Part shown: piece by piece, positions 52,101-60,008 of the stretch
How the letters are laid out: each line of letters starts with the position of its first letter
Position numbering within the stretch: the stretch's first letter is position 1
Assembly: GCF_014647515.1 (NCBI RefSeq)
Contig: NZ_BMPI01000034.1
Location: 1-64,000, forward strand
DNA length: 64,000 nt
From: Dactylosporangium sucinum
GTDB lineage: Bacteria > Actinomycetota > Actinomycetes > Mycobacteriales > Micromonosporaceae
Direction of reading: 5' to 3'
Position numbers and translations under genes: made by a program
The notes under the pieces: model-generated
Told to the model about the DNA's origin: nothing
The model's input: only the letters and a program-made list of their open reading frames with translations
Databases searched by the model: none

Positions 52101-52771
52101 TCATCTGTCCCTGGGCGGCATCGATGAGCCGACGGATCTTTCTCGGGCACCTCTCCGACGGCCGACTGCCGTGGCCACAGTCGGCGCTGCCAGACCCCGT
52201 CAACAAGCAGCTACAGGCGTTCCGCCACAGCCGGAACATCGCATTGGAACGGGAGATCATCACGACCCTATCGCAGCGGACCCACTTGAAAGCCCTCGGC
52301 AACATCAAGAAGGCGAAAGTACTGGGGCTGACCACCCTGCCCAGGGAGATCGACGGCATTTGCATCGACATGGTCCAAGGACGAATCTGGGTGCTCGAGG
52401 CCAAGGACCGGACTGTCGCATTCTCCCCGCACCAACTGCGCACAGCCATCGACGAGTTCCACGAACCGGGCGGCTACATCGACAGGCTGCTCGCCAACGT
52501 GGACCTGATCCGGGCCTCAGCATCGACCGTCGCGACGACAATGCGCGTCGAGAACCCCGGTAGAGCCTGGCACGTGCAAGGACTCATGGTCACCCGAAGA
52601 ATCGAGCCGGCAGCGTATGCCGGGGGCAACCGGGTTCTCTTCTGCACCGCCGACACCGTTGCCGAGACCGTCGACACCGACGTCATTCCCGCCCGCCCGT
52701 ACCAATCCCTCGTGCCGACCTACGCCAGACCAAGCGACGAAGCCACGCTTGGCGTCGACCTCGTTGAGTGA
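49136..52771 (+). CDS. 1211-residue protein with C-terminal PD-(D/E)XK nuclease-like motif
   Basis: A giant cytosolic protein I cannot place in a family. The first ~1000 residues are mixed alpha/beta with no transmembrane segment, Walker motif or repeat that I can see. Near the C-terminus, REIDGICID (D1073), IWVLEAKDRT (E1088-A-K1090) and the preceding EREIITTLSQRTHLKALGNI helix fit the PD-(D/E)XK fold: helix with Glu, beta strand D, then E-x-K. A following helix (HQLRTAIDEFHEP) carries a possible Gln. This suggests a nuclease or defence effector with a large sensor part (inference). Codon use is less GC-biased than neighbours, with TTA codons at 51842 and 51992. TAGCGT supports ATG 49136. 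Confidence 0.72.
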   Translation: MPYDEVPSTPSSPLGSARFERWSALAVLDAASVSPAAAHRQALIAPVVGLLHRRGLDGTVTALAGDLQELLAEGAEMASPAMAADSFEPLDVRLGVRGRFGQELFRLAPGGWERPLSIVEDAKLLARALDSTLEQRLGFGLADLTELALRHMDESLDRLSACWPTADGRSVPVWERDAVVTDEEVSAAVSNLDIASAVSRCHDPDRAGRALRWASCAPDGLETAVDGQAATFGPVIAVRHGEQFRALPTGFLIDGLYAAMHALWAIAVEEPGGRERWSEVARGRVLALISGPGALLAVGADAGRGPIVALQQIHDGLVLAVDVVAAGIDGLALADAEDRLRAFVPGATVRTRRGEMTLDLDEEVVRLAVVAGPEELMIFRGEESVPVHVMLAEDLRWILGGADRRDDLAIFLLDCQTPVSERQFSFGPFDLWEVWRGNGGAFHRLGAPLAMLLFEPHHERAEWLHHARLGWLDEALVRLELPGLTAWPNVAPDRRGPAAATLTDRFRNEAVDVAVLDDGTVIGVRYRVDVNGHVRPANIAHAILWKLRQVGGVASVLASASVPGRVRIQLAGPVDLGGDTLRVVRSTDDDGYVLGFSEDFGEELLSDASSAERHIAVLLSAGLPDRLAHDFVTAWAAAPPGIAIDASSPPQRARMLGSFQPPHGTFQARAERATASRLLGLGVRPGTRQGTEARDLESRQIYPLLLELYREATARFDGPTLVRAILHDLERVHLGRWRDEGHQGRLAALATPDIDITTAVTEARGKVTAATRALTLAAEEALRGLPQGADVPRHLDLQQIYGIAYLLFESGMRSETIHQRVSGAKLEITESYEFVVRPADLDFDVDAFNRALTMANPPQRLIAPEPDEAPDETLATAVERVPPEITGVDSAMRASLGFGVYALLCVLDTVANWAVDDDEPVVSVPAAELVAQAAELTDGDLHELTAAVGWLTLRPAALQGEMLEHWELDRRAVRLASRPLVSVGAEGVFICPWAASMSRRIFLGHLSDGRLPWPQSALPDPVNKQLQAFRHSRNIALEREIITTLSQRTHLKALGNIKKAKVLGLTTLPREIDGICIDMVQGRIWVLEAKDRTVAFSPHQLRTAIDEFHEPGGYIDRLLANVDLIRASASTVATTMRVENPGRAWHVQGLMVTRRIEPAAYAGGNRVLFCTADTVAETVDTDVIPARPYQSLVPTYARPSDEATLGVDLVE

Positions 52772-53223
52772 TTACGGCCGGGACAGCAACCGAGTCTCAC
52801 ATCGGCAAAGCAACTTTGCAGGGGCCCCTCGTCGCATCGACGTGGGCGAAGCGCGTTGGCCGCGCCTAGCGATGCTACGGCCGGCTGGCTATCCGCGCTC
52901 ACCAAAGAGTCAGCGGATTGGCCGGCGCAGACCGCGCCTGATCGCGAAGGTCAACGGCTTCCCCACCCATACCGGCCCGCCCCTCGACCCTGACGGTCGG
53001 CGATTCAGTTGCGGCGTCCCGTTCAGGCGAGGCGTCCTCACATGGCTCGTCCACCTGGGACTCGACTCTCCACGAACGATGTGAGCGACGGCACTTCGAG
53101 GAGGTGGCTGTGCTTAAGCTGGCTGCCACCAGGACATTGGGCCGTACCGGACGCGACCAGCTCGCTCGTCTGCAGTACGCGGTTCGTATCGCTGATCGAT
53201 AGACCGGCAGAGAGGACATCGCC
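52772..53223. other. 452-bp interval without a supported gene
   Basis: No family-level signal on either strand. The only coding-like stretch is a plus frame ending at 53202 (VAVLKLAATRTLGRTGRDQL, then ARLQYAVRIADR), whose possible GTG start is at 53101; it is too short to call and may be a gene remnant. GAGAGGA at 53211-53217 is the ribosome binding site of the HD gene. Confidence 0.4.
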
Positions 53224-53784
53224 GTGCCAAGTGACGCCGAGGCGCTGGCCGCGTTCGGGTACGAACTTGGTTTGCTGAAGCGCATCCGACGCTCCGGCTG
53301 GTGGCACGCGGGCGTGCGGGACCCGGAGTCAGTCGCCGAGCACACGATGCGGACCGCCCAGCTCGCCGCAATCATCGCGGCCGAGGAAGGCGGCGATCCC
53401 GCCCGTGCCGCGTTTCTGGCCCTGTGGCACGACACCCAGGAGACCCGTACCGGCGACCTGCCGCACACGGCCAGCGCGTACCTGAGGAAACCTGACCCGC
53501 GTCGCATCACGGCTGATCAGACCGACCGTCTACCCCAGCGCACCCGCGATGCGATCCGCGGTGCTGTCGACGAGTACGAGTCACGGCAGACGCTCGAAGC
53601 CGTATGCGCCAAGGACGCGGACAAGCTTGAAATGCTGCTGCAAGCCGTCGAGTACCGCGACCTCGGCGTCCATCGGGTCGACGGCTGGATCGACTCGGCG
53701 CGCAACGACCTCAAGACCGCAACCGCGAGACGAGTCGCCGAGGCGGCCGTCACGCTGTCTCCGCTGGCTTGGCGCGACCGGTAG
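53224..53784 (+). CDS. HD-domain hydrolase (YfbR/5'-nucleotidase-like)
   Basis: A 186-residue metal-dependent HD phosphohydrolase. Metal ligands: H in SVAEHTMRTAQLAAI, the H-D pair in FLALWHDTQETRTGDLPH, and Asp in AVCAKDADKLEMLLQAVEYR. The order H...HD...D and the K-D-A-D-K-L-E motif match the YfbR/HDDC2 type that dephosphorylates deoxynucleoside monophosphates. GTG 53224 has a GAGAGGA box 6 nt upstream. It converges on the Tad regulator gene. In an island it could serve nucleotide metabolism or defence; housekeeping is as likely. Confidence 0.85.
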   Translation: MPSDAEALAAFGYELGLLKRIRRSGWWHAGVRDPESVAEHTMRTAQLAAIIAAEEGGDPARAAFLALWHDTQETRTGDLPHTASAYLRKPDPRRITADQTDRLPQRTRDAIRGAVDEYESRQTLEAVCAKDADKLEMLLQAVEYRDLGVHRVDGWIDSARNDLKTATARRVAEAAVTLSPLAWRDR

Positions 53785-53811
53785 GAACTGGATGGCCCGG
53801 CGAGCGAAGTG

Positions 53812-56718
53812 TCAGCGGCTCCGCAGGAACTCGCCGATGAGGTCGTTGATAGCTGCATAAGTATCCGGCGAGAGGTCTTCGGGGACCTCGACCTCACGGG
53901 TACGGACGAGGCCGTCCAGCAGCGCTCGAAGCTCTGCCGAGCGGCCGTCCGCGCGAGCGACGCGCATGGCGTCGATCCAGGGGTGATCGTCGAGACGGGC
54001 CGGGTCGGCGAGCCAGGCTCGCTCGACGGCCCAGCGCGCGCCGGCTCCGTCACCGGCGTCGAGGCACAGGTCGACCAGTCGGTGTGCGGTGTCAACGACG
54101 GCGGAGGCGAGGTTGTGGGGCTGGATGTCGCTGCCGGGCAGCCAGGTGTACGGGTTGCGGTAGCCGGACGAGTAGGGCAGGTCGGCGCCGGCGAGTGGTT
54201 CGCCGCGGACGAGCTCGAGAGCGCGGCGGAGGTCTTCGGCGCCGTCTGCTCCCCTGGCTTCGCCGCGGGCGCGGAGGCGGCGGAAGAGTTGCCAGTCGAG
54301 CAGGGCGCCGGGCGCGAGCCGGTAGAGGCGGTCGGAGCCGGCGTTGGGCGGCAGCCACTGCGTTCCGTCGGCAGCCTCGCCGAGCCAGCGGCGGGCCTTG
54401 CTGATCGCGACGCGTCGGCTGCGGGCGTTGACCCGCCGGTCGGGCCACAGGGCGTCGTCGATCTGCTCGCCGGTGGCCCCGACGCGCCCGCGCTGGGCCA
54501 GGTACACCACGAGTTCGGAGTAGAACCGGATGCGTTCCTCGGGCGGTTCGCCGGGTGCCTCCACGACGGCCGGGCCGAGGACGGCGATGCGCGGCCGGCT
54601 TCGATCCGGCCGGTACCAGGCCTCGATGTCGGCGTCGAGTTCTGCATCGTTCGGTGCGTCGGAACGCGCGGCAGGTCGGCGTTTGGCGGTGACCGTTGCG
54701 AGCGTGCTGACGATGACCGGCCGCGTCGACGTGAGTGCGACGGTGCGCGCCGTCGGGGGCTGTTCAGGTGGCACAGCCTGAGGCCTTTCTTGCTCGCGGG
54801 CGAGGGGAACGTCGCCGGCGTTGGTGAGATGGCCGTGCGCGTCCGTCCCCTCGGCCCAGGGCTCCTGGTCGGTTGCGGCTGGTACGTCCTGGTCGACCCG
54901 CGCGGTGGCGCGAGCGGTGCGCATGACCGAGGCCAGGTGGGAGAGCTGGTCGCGGGGCAGGCGGCTGGCGGTCGCGTTGGTGATGCTCAGCCAGTCGACG
55001 GCGAGGCTGCCGTCAGCCGTGACGTCGATGCGCCATCTCGTGGCGGCCGAGGTGACGACGGTCGCCGCGACCGCACACCGCCCTGCCCGCTCCAGCTGGA
55101 GTTCCAGCTCATGTACCTCGTTGTCGGCGCCTTCGGGGTCAGCGATGAGTAGCACGTGCGGCATCCAGGCGTCCGCGGCGATGTCGCCGATGCGGCCGGC
55201 AAAGGCCGAGGGGATGTCGGCGTCGCTCATGGCGGCGGCGTTGGCGGCCGCTCGGCGCCCGGCTCGGTGGATGGCCTCGCTGACGGACGCAGTCGTCGTG
55301 ACCCGGCCATCGCCGAGCTCCACGAGGCTTTCGGCGTCGTCGGATTGGAACCCGGCGAGCACGACCTCGACGTCGTCGCTCCATTGGTTGGTAGCCAGTT
55401 CGGCCGAGACGTAGCGCAGCAGGTCGGCGGCTCCAGCGGGGTCACCGCCGATACTGAGCAGGCCTGCTCGTTCGAGGTCGATGAGCAGGTGATCACCACC
55501 GGGCCGGGAAGCGACAGTCACGAGGGCCGGTAACGGAGCGAGCACATCATCGACGTTGGGGACCTCGGCGGTCGCCGGCAGCGTCCAGGTCATCGCGGCT
55601 TCGGTGGTTTCGAAGGGTGGCGGGGCGGCTGGGTCGGCCTCGGCGAGCATGAGGTGAACGTCGCCTCCGGACAGCCACACGGCGGCGGGGTCGGGCGTCT
55701 TGGTTTGCCCTCGTTGGCGGAGTCCGACGGCGAGCGTCCGTAGCGCGTGGTCGAGTCGGTTGACGTCGACAGGTTGAGCGGCGGAGCGAACTCGCCGTTC
55801 GACGGCCGGCTCAGACGGCTGCGGTATGCGGCGGCCGGGTCGGCGATGCTGGCGTTGGCGCTGACGACGCCGGGTGATGCGGAACATCACAAGCGCCGCG
55901 AGCAGGCCGGCGGTCGCGAATGCCGCGGTGACGGGCAAGGATGCGTCCAAGCCGCTGTCGTCATTCGGCTCGTGAAGGGACTCGGCCGACTGGGACGGCG
56001 CCGGCTCACTCGGTACCGGCGACGGAGCAGGCGGCGGTTCGCTGGGCACTGCTGGTGGTGGTGGTTGGGCGACCGCGGCGAGGGATCCGCTGGCGTGGGC
56101 CCGGGCGCCACGGTCGTGGGCGTCGGGTGGCAGTTGGACGCGCTGGCGTGCCTCGATGTGGTCGGGGAATCGCGGGTCCGCACGTTCGAGGTCGGGGTTG
56201 AGCGCGGCGATCTCCGGGTAGCGATCGCCGTCGCCGAGGAACCGGTCGGCGACGTGGTACAGCCAGTCACCGCGCTCGACGACGTACGTCGGCGGGGTCG
56301 CACCGACCGCGACCGCAGGCGCGGCGACGGCAGGCGCTACGGAGATGGGTTGTGCGTCGGCGCTCGCGACCGCGGGTGTGACACCGATCGCGAGAGCAGC
56401 TGCGACAAGCGCAGCCGCACGGCGTTGCTGCCAGCTGAGGCCAGCGATGTGGGGCGCACGTCGACGCAGCGCGAAGGACACCAACTCGATCAGCAGCGGT
56501 ACGGCGAAAGACGCCCAACCGAACCACCCGGCCCACGTCAGTGCCGCGAGGAACAGGGTGCCGTCGTCGTGTGCGGTGAGCCGCTCGGCGACCTGCGACC
56601 AGGAGGGGACACGGTCCGGCAGCGGGTTGCCGGCCAAGGCATAGAGCGCATACGGGATGCCGCCGAGGGTGAGCAAGATGCTGGCCTGCGCCGTAAGGCG
56701 CCTCGTGTGTGTGCCCAT
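53812..56718 (-). CDS. Membrane LysM protein fused to a BTAD transcriptional-regulator domain
   Basis: A 968-residue protein. Three membrane helices (about 8-28, 52-83, 96-118) lead to a LysM domain (about 144-198: YVVERGDWLYHVADRFLGDG, IAALNPDLERADPRF), a Pro-rich linker, a fourth helix (about 265-287, VTAAFATAGLLAALVMF) and a long cytosolic part. The C-terminus (from about 712) is an OmpR/SARP-like winged helix (RIAVLGPAVVEAPGE, RRVAISKARRWLGEA) and a bacterial transcriptional activation domain. LysM usually binds peptidoglycan. Such LysM-BTAD proteins are typical last genes of actinobacterial Tad loci and may join cell-wall sensing to gene control (inference). ATG 56718 is 2 bp after the TadG-like stop. 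Confidence 0.85.
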   Translation of the reverse strand: MGTHTRRLTAQASILLTLGGIPYALYALAGNPLPDRVPSWSQVAERLTAHDDGTLFLAALTWAGWFGWASFAVPLLIELVSFALRRRAPHIAGLSWQQRRAAALVAAALAIGVTPAVASADAQPISVAPAVAAPAVAVGATPPTYVVERGDWLYHVADRFLGDGDRYPEIAALNPDLERADPRFPDHIEARQRVQLPPDAHDRGARAHASGSLAAVAQPPPPAVPSEPPPAPSPVPSEPAPSQSAESLHEPNDDSGLDASLPVTAAFATAGLLAALVMFRITRRRQRQRQHRRPGRRIPQPSEPAVERRVRSAAQPVDVNRLDHALRTLAVGLRQRGQTKTPDPAAVWLSGGDVHLMLAEADPAAPPPFETTEAAMTWTLPATAEVPNVDDVLAPLPALVTVASRPGGDHLLIDLERAGLLSIGGDPAGAADLLRYVSAELATNQWSDDVEVVLAGFQSDDAESLVELGDGRVTTTASVSEAIHRAGRRAAANAAAMSDADIPSAFAGRIGDIAADAWMPHVLLIADPEGADNEVHELELQLERAGRCAVAATVVTSAATRWRIDVTADGSLAVDWLSITNATASRLPRDQLSHLASVMRTARATARVDQDVPAATDQEPWAEGTDAHGHLTNAGDVPLAREQERPQAVPPEQPPTARTVALTSTRPVIVSTLATVTAKRRPAARSDAPNDAELDADIEAWYRPDRSRPRIAVLGPAVVEAPGEPPEERIRFYSELVVYLAQRGRVGATGEQIDDALWPDRRVNARSRRVAISKARRWLGEAADGTQWLPPNAGSDRLYRLAPGALLDWQLFRRLRARGEARGADGAEDLRRALELVRGEPLAGADLPYSSGYRNPYTWLPGSDIQPHNLASAVVDTAHRLVDLCLDAGDGAGARWAVERAWLADPARLDDHPWIDAMRVARADGRSAELRALLDGLVRTREVEVPEDLSPDTYAAINDLIGEFLRSR

Positions 56719-56720
56719 GG

Positions 56721-57155
56721 TCAGCCCACCAGCAGGGACGCGGTGACGGTGGCGGTCGCGGGGATCGTCGTGACTCCGGGCAGGACGTCGACGAGCAGCG
56801 GGTCGTAGTACACCGTGACTGTCACGACGATGTGCTGCCCGTCTTCGGAGACGACGGCTTGCCACTGGGTGACGCCGGCGGTGACGAGGTAGTCGCGTAT
56901 CGCGTCAATCGCCTTCGCGGTGTCGACCGCCTTCGTCTCGCCGTTGATGGCTTCGGGCAGCCGGATCGCCTGTCCCCCGGCTCGGGCCGCCTCGGCGGCG
57001 ATATTGTCGGCCCGCTGGGCGGTTCGGACGTATCCCGCGCCATCGCCGGCCAGGCCGATCATGGCGAAGAGCCCGGGCAGGACGATCGCGTAGAACAATC
57101 CGATCCGGCCGGCGTCCGGCTCAGACCTGGCGGCGGCGAGCAGCTTGCGGATCAT
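56721..57155 (-). CDS. TadG-like pilus assembly protein
   Basis: A 144-residue pseudopilin-like protein with one N-terminal membrane helix (RIGLFYAIVLPGLFAMIGLAG, about 18-38) preceded by a short basic/acidic head, as in Tad-locus TadE/TadG minor pilins. The extracytoplasmic part has RTAQRADNIAAEAARAGGQA, the helix continuing after the membrane, and beta strands HIVVTVTVYYDPLLV. Start overlaps the upstream stop (ATGA, 57152-57155). Confidence 0.82.
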   Translation of the reverse strand: MIRKLLAAARSEPDAGRIGLFYAIVLPGLFAMIGLAGDGAGYVRTAQRADNIAAEAARAGGQAIRLPEAINGETKAVDTAKAIDAIRDYLVTAGVTQWQAVVSEDGQHIVVTVTVYYDPLLVDVLPGVTTIPATATVTASLLVG

Positions 57156-57595
57156 CCGGCTCGGCTCCTGAACAGATCCAACGGTGAGGCGTACTCCACC
57201 CTGATCCACCGATCGGTCGGCGTTCCCGGCAACGCCCCGGCGGACAGGTCGACCCGGCACTCGACGGTCACGGTCACGCTGGCGGGCTCGCCGGCGTCGC
57301 GCGCGAACTGCGAGGTGTCGACAGCGACCAGGAGAGTCAGGCAGCGCAGACCCTGGCCGTCGAGGGTGCTCACCACCGATTCTTCGGCGCGGCGCTGGGC
57401 GGTAGCGGCATCCCGGGACAGCGACGCAGCCCGCGCCGCGGAGTACGCGGCGGCGTCGACAGCAGCGTTGGCGAGCGAGACCCGGCCGACGAGCATCGCA
57501 AAGGATGCGAGCAGCAGCATGCTGGGCGCCAGGATCGCCAGCTCGACGGTCACGGAGCCGCGCTGTCCATCTCGACGCTGCATGCCCCGGGACAT
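57152..57595 (-). CDS. TadE-family pseudopilin (1)
   Basis: A 147-residue TadE-like protein: QRGSVTVELAILAPSMLLLA (residues about 11-30) with the G-S-V-T-V-E-L signature including the conserved Glu of class III prepilins, then a helix VSLANAAVDAAAYSAARAAS. The C-terminal half is a small beta domain (SVTVTVECRVDLSAGALPGT). Overlaps both neighbours by 1-4 bp, so it is translationally coupled within the Tad operon. Confidence 0.86.
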   Translation of the reverse strand: MSRGMQRRDGQRGSVTVELAILAPSMLLLASFAMLVGRVSLANAAVDAAAYSAARAASLSRDAATAQRRAEESVVSTLDGQGLRCLTLLVAVDTSQFARDAGEPASVTVTVECRVDLSAGALPGTPTDRWIRVEYASPLDLFRSRAG

Positions 57596-58011
57596 CACGG
57601 ACTGCTCTCCGTGGTGAACCGCTCGATCGGGCTGTAGGCGGTCTGGCTGACCCGGAACCGCATGCCGAGCCACCCGAGCGCCGTGCCCGTGACGGTGACG
57701 CGGACCCCGATCACCTCGCCACCGCCCTCAGCGACCGGGACCACGACGACGTCCCAGTCGGTGAGGACGTCGCCCATACTTGCCAGGTAGGCGGCGGCCC
57801 GCGCCTCGCCGGCGCCCGGAGGAGCGGCGAACGCGGACTCGGCGGCAGCGCCCTTCTGCGCGGCCGCGAGGGCGACGGTGCGCGCGTGGAAGACGTTCGC
57901 CACCTGCACGCCGACCAGGATGAGCACGACGAAGACCGGAAACAGGATCGCCATCTCGACGTTGGTCGAGCCTCGATCGTCCCGGAGGCACCTGCCCAGC
58001 CGGCCGGTCAT
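57595..58011 (-). CDS. TadE-family pseudopilin (2)
   Basis: A 138-residue paralogue with DDRGSTNVEMAILFPVFVVL (residues about 11-30), the R-G-S-x-x-V-E-M prepilin signature, followed by VQVANVFHARTVALAAAQKG and a beta domain (VIGVRVTVTGTALGWLGMRF). Its ATG overlaps the pilin-like gene (58008-58011). Confidence 0.86.
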   Translation of the reverse strand: MTGRLGRCLRDDRGSTNVEMAILFPVFVVLILVGVQVANVFHARTVALAAAQKGAAAESAFAAPPGAGEARAAAYLASMGDVLTDWDVVVVPVAEGGGEVIGVRVTVTGTALGWLGMRFRVSQTAYSPIERFTTESSP

Positions 58012-58217
58012 GGTGCCGGAGCGGCCGGGGCGGCGGCGTCCGGCCACATCCCAATCCAGCCGTACACGTAGTCGCTCACGGCGGCGAGCAATGCGAGCGC
58101 AAGGATCGCCCCGACCGCGTAGATGATCGCGGTGGGCACCACTTCCCCGCGGTCGTCCTCGCGAAGCGCGACCATCAGCCGCCACACGCGCGCTGCGATC
58201 GAGTTGATTACGTCCAT
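58008..58217 (-). CDS. Small Flp-pilin-like membrane peptide
   Basis: A 69-residue protein with a cytosolic head ending DDRGE and a single helix VPTAIIYAVGAILALALLAA (about 27-46), then a short tail ending in Ala/Pro. Position and shape fit the major Flp-type pilin or a pilin-like subunit of the Tad system; the R-G-E step resembles the class III prepilin cleavage site. No processing peptidase (TadV/CpaA) gene is in the window. A GGAGGT box precedes ATG 58217 by 4-5 nt. Confidence 0.7.
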   Translation of the reverse strand: MDVINSIAARVWRLMVALREDDRGEVVPTAIIYAVGAILALALLAAVSDYVYGWIGMWPDAAAPAAPAP

Positions 58218-58239
58218 CGGGGACCTCCTTGTTCAGCGG

Positions 58240-59124
58240 TCAGTTCACGGCGGGTGCGTCCAGCAGTCGCGCCGCGAAGGGGTACAGGGCGAGCAGCATG
58301 AGCACGATCAGCAGCAGCGCGCCGGGGATCTCCAGCTGGGAGGTGCGCAGTTCGGCGCGGGTGAGTTCGTCGGTGCGGATCTGGGCGCGTAGCGACGTCG
58401 CGCGTGCGCGCAGCGTCCGGTACACCTGGGCACCGGTCACGCCGGCGGCCTGCATGATGTCGCTGAGGTCGCCCAGCTCCGGCACGCCGACGTCGGCGCC
58501 GAGCCGCCGGAGTCCGTCCCAGGGCGCGGTGACTTCGAGCTCGGCGCGCAGGAGCGTCTGGCGGATGCGGGCGAAGACCCATCCGGTGCCTTTGCTCGCT
58601 GCCCTGGTGAGGGATTCTTCGGTACCGCGGCCGGCCGCACGCTGCAACGCGACCAGGTCGATGAATGTGCACACCGCGCGGCGGCACGCGCGCCGAGCAC
58701 CGGCGGCCTTGCGAGCGACGTCGCGGTAGACGACCAGGACGAACAGGGCGGCGCAGCCGATCGCGGCAACGACGGGAACCCCGGCGCCGAAGGTTCGTCC
58801 CGTCAGCCCGAGCAGTCCGAGCAGGACTGATGGGAGCGCGAGGCCGATCAGTCCGCTTACGACCAGGCTGGTAAGGAACTCCTCGGGTCTGCGGCCGAGC
58901 AACTGCAGGTCTTTGACCGGGACGACGCGGAGCAGTTTGGCGGTGAGCCGGCCAATGACCCTGGACTGTCGGACATGTGCTGGGCGGTCATCCGCCGCTT
59001 GGAGCCGGACGAACGCCGGTCCGAGCGGCGGGCCGGCGGGGCGCAGCTCGTGGGCGACGAGGAAGAGCGCCAGGCCGAATCCGGCGCCGATGACGGCGGC
59101 GATGCCGACCCACGTGACGGTCAT
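58240..59124 (-). CDS. tadC: TadC, type II secretion system F-domain protein
   Basis: A 294-residue inner-membrane platform protein. Helices at about 5-23, 105-150 (SLVVSGLIGLALPSVLLGLL and VVAAIGCAALFVLVVYRDVA) and 265-285 flank the T2SSF domain (FIDLVALQRAAGRGTEESLT, GDLSDIMQAAGVTGAQVYRT). With TadB it forms the membrane base on which TadA drives pilus extension. Its ATG overlaps the tadB stop (59121-59124). Confidence 0.88.
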   Translation of the reverse strand: MTVTWVGIAAVIGAGFGLALFLVAHELRPAGPPLGPAFVRLQAADDRPAHVRQSRVIGRLTAKLLRVVPVKDLQLLGRRPEEFLTSLVVSGLIGLALPSVLLGLLGLTGRTFGAGVPVVAAIGCAALFVLVVYRDVARKAAGARRACRRAVCTFIDLVALQRAAGRGTEESLTRAASKGTGWVFARIRQTLLRAELEVTAPWDGLRRLGADVGVPELGDLSDIMQAAGVTGAQVYRTLRARATSLRAQIRTDELTRAELRTSQLEIPGALLLIVLMLLALYPFAARLLDAPAVN

Positions 59125-60008
59125 GACGGGTTCCGCGTGGTGGAGAGGAAGCGCGCGTCGGCCGGTGGCAGGCTCAGCGATCGCGCCCACCAGAGACAGC
59201 CGACGAACGCGCAGGCCAGCAGGGCCAGGACGAGCTGGCCACGCGGTTCGGCGTAGGGCGCGGTGTACTGGCGGCTGGCGATGCCGACGCCGACCAGGAC
59301 GACCGAGCCGATGGTGAGGAACTGGATCTGGAATCGGGCCCGGGCCCGTTTCGAGGTGACCTCGCGCCGCATGGCGACCTCGTCGGCGGCGGCCTCGGCG
59401 ATGCCGGTCAGCGCGTCGGAGAGCCTCGCGCCGCGGTCGCTGAGGTGGAGCGCCAGCGCGACGACCACCTGGTCGCTGATCGGGTCCTGCAGCGCGTCGG
59501 CAAACTCGTAGAGCGCGGCTTCCGCGTCCCATCCGGCTTGGATCCGAGCTGCGAGGAGCTGCACTTCGGCGGAGATCGCCGTCGGCGGGGCCTGTGCGGT
59601 CTCGACGATCGCCTCCTGCAGGCCGACGCCGGACTCCTCGATGTCACGCAGGCGCCGGGTCCACGCCTCGACCGCCTCGACGCGGACGGCGCCGCGCTGC
59701 TCCTCCTTGCCGGCGGACAGCAGCCATGGCACGCCCGGGACAGCGACGGCAACCAGCGGCGCGACGACCGGAACACCGCTGACGATCCACGCGAGCGCTC
59801 CCGCAGCGACCGAAGCGACCAGCCACATCCGATGCCGACGCCGCGCCTGCGCGTTCGGGTCCGGGCCGTGCCACAGCCAGCGCGCCCGCATCGCCCATCG
59901 CGACGGCGGTCGCTCCGTCCGCTCAGGATCGGCGACGGCGCTGATCGCCAGCGCCACGCTGCCGACGAGGCCCGCACCGACCACAGCGGCTGCGACGGTC
60001 GGATTCAT
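59121..60008 (-). CDS. tadB: TadB, type II secretion system F-domain protein
   Basis: A 295-residue platform protein: N-terminal helix (about 6-26), two further helices (62-100), the T2SSF domain (VEAVEAWTRRLRDIEESGVG, ALYEFADALQDPISDQVVVA, LSDRGARLSDALTGIAEAAA), and C-terminal helices (IQFLTIGSVVLVGVGIA, LVLALLACAFVGCLWWA). ATG 60008 overlaps the tadA stop by 4 bp. Confidence 0.9.
   Translation of the reverse strand: MNPTVAAAVVGAGLVGSVALAISAVADPERTERPPSRWAMRARWLWHGPDPNAQARRRHRMWLVASVAAGALAWIVSGVPVVAPLVAVAVPGVPWLLSAGKEEQRGAVRVEAVEAWTRRLRDIEESGVGLQEAIVETAQAPPTAISAEVQLLAARIQAGWDAEAALYEFADALQDPISDQVVVALALHLSDRGARLSDALTGIAEAAADEVAMRREVTSKRARARFQIQFLTIGSVVLVGVGIASRQYTAPYAEPRGQLVLALLACAFVGCLWWARSLSLPPADARFLSTTRNPS

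Larger units (their letters stand above)
42748..53784 (+). mobile_element. Putative tRNA-Leu-integrated genomic island (right end unresolved)
   Basis: A tyrosine recombinase and an AbrB-like gene sit immediately 3' of an intact tRNA-Leu, the standard left end of integrative elements. The genes up to about 53.8 kb are accessory in kind (DNA ligase, XRE/TPR, methyltransferase remnant, nuclease-like giant, HD hydrolase), are visibly less GC-saturated at third positions, and include TTA codons. No second copy of the tRNA 3' end is visible in the window, so the right border given here is arbitrary (last gene before the Tad operon). Confidence 0.4.
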
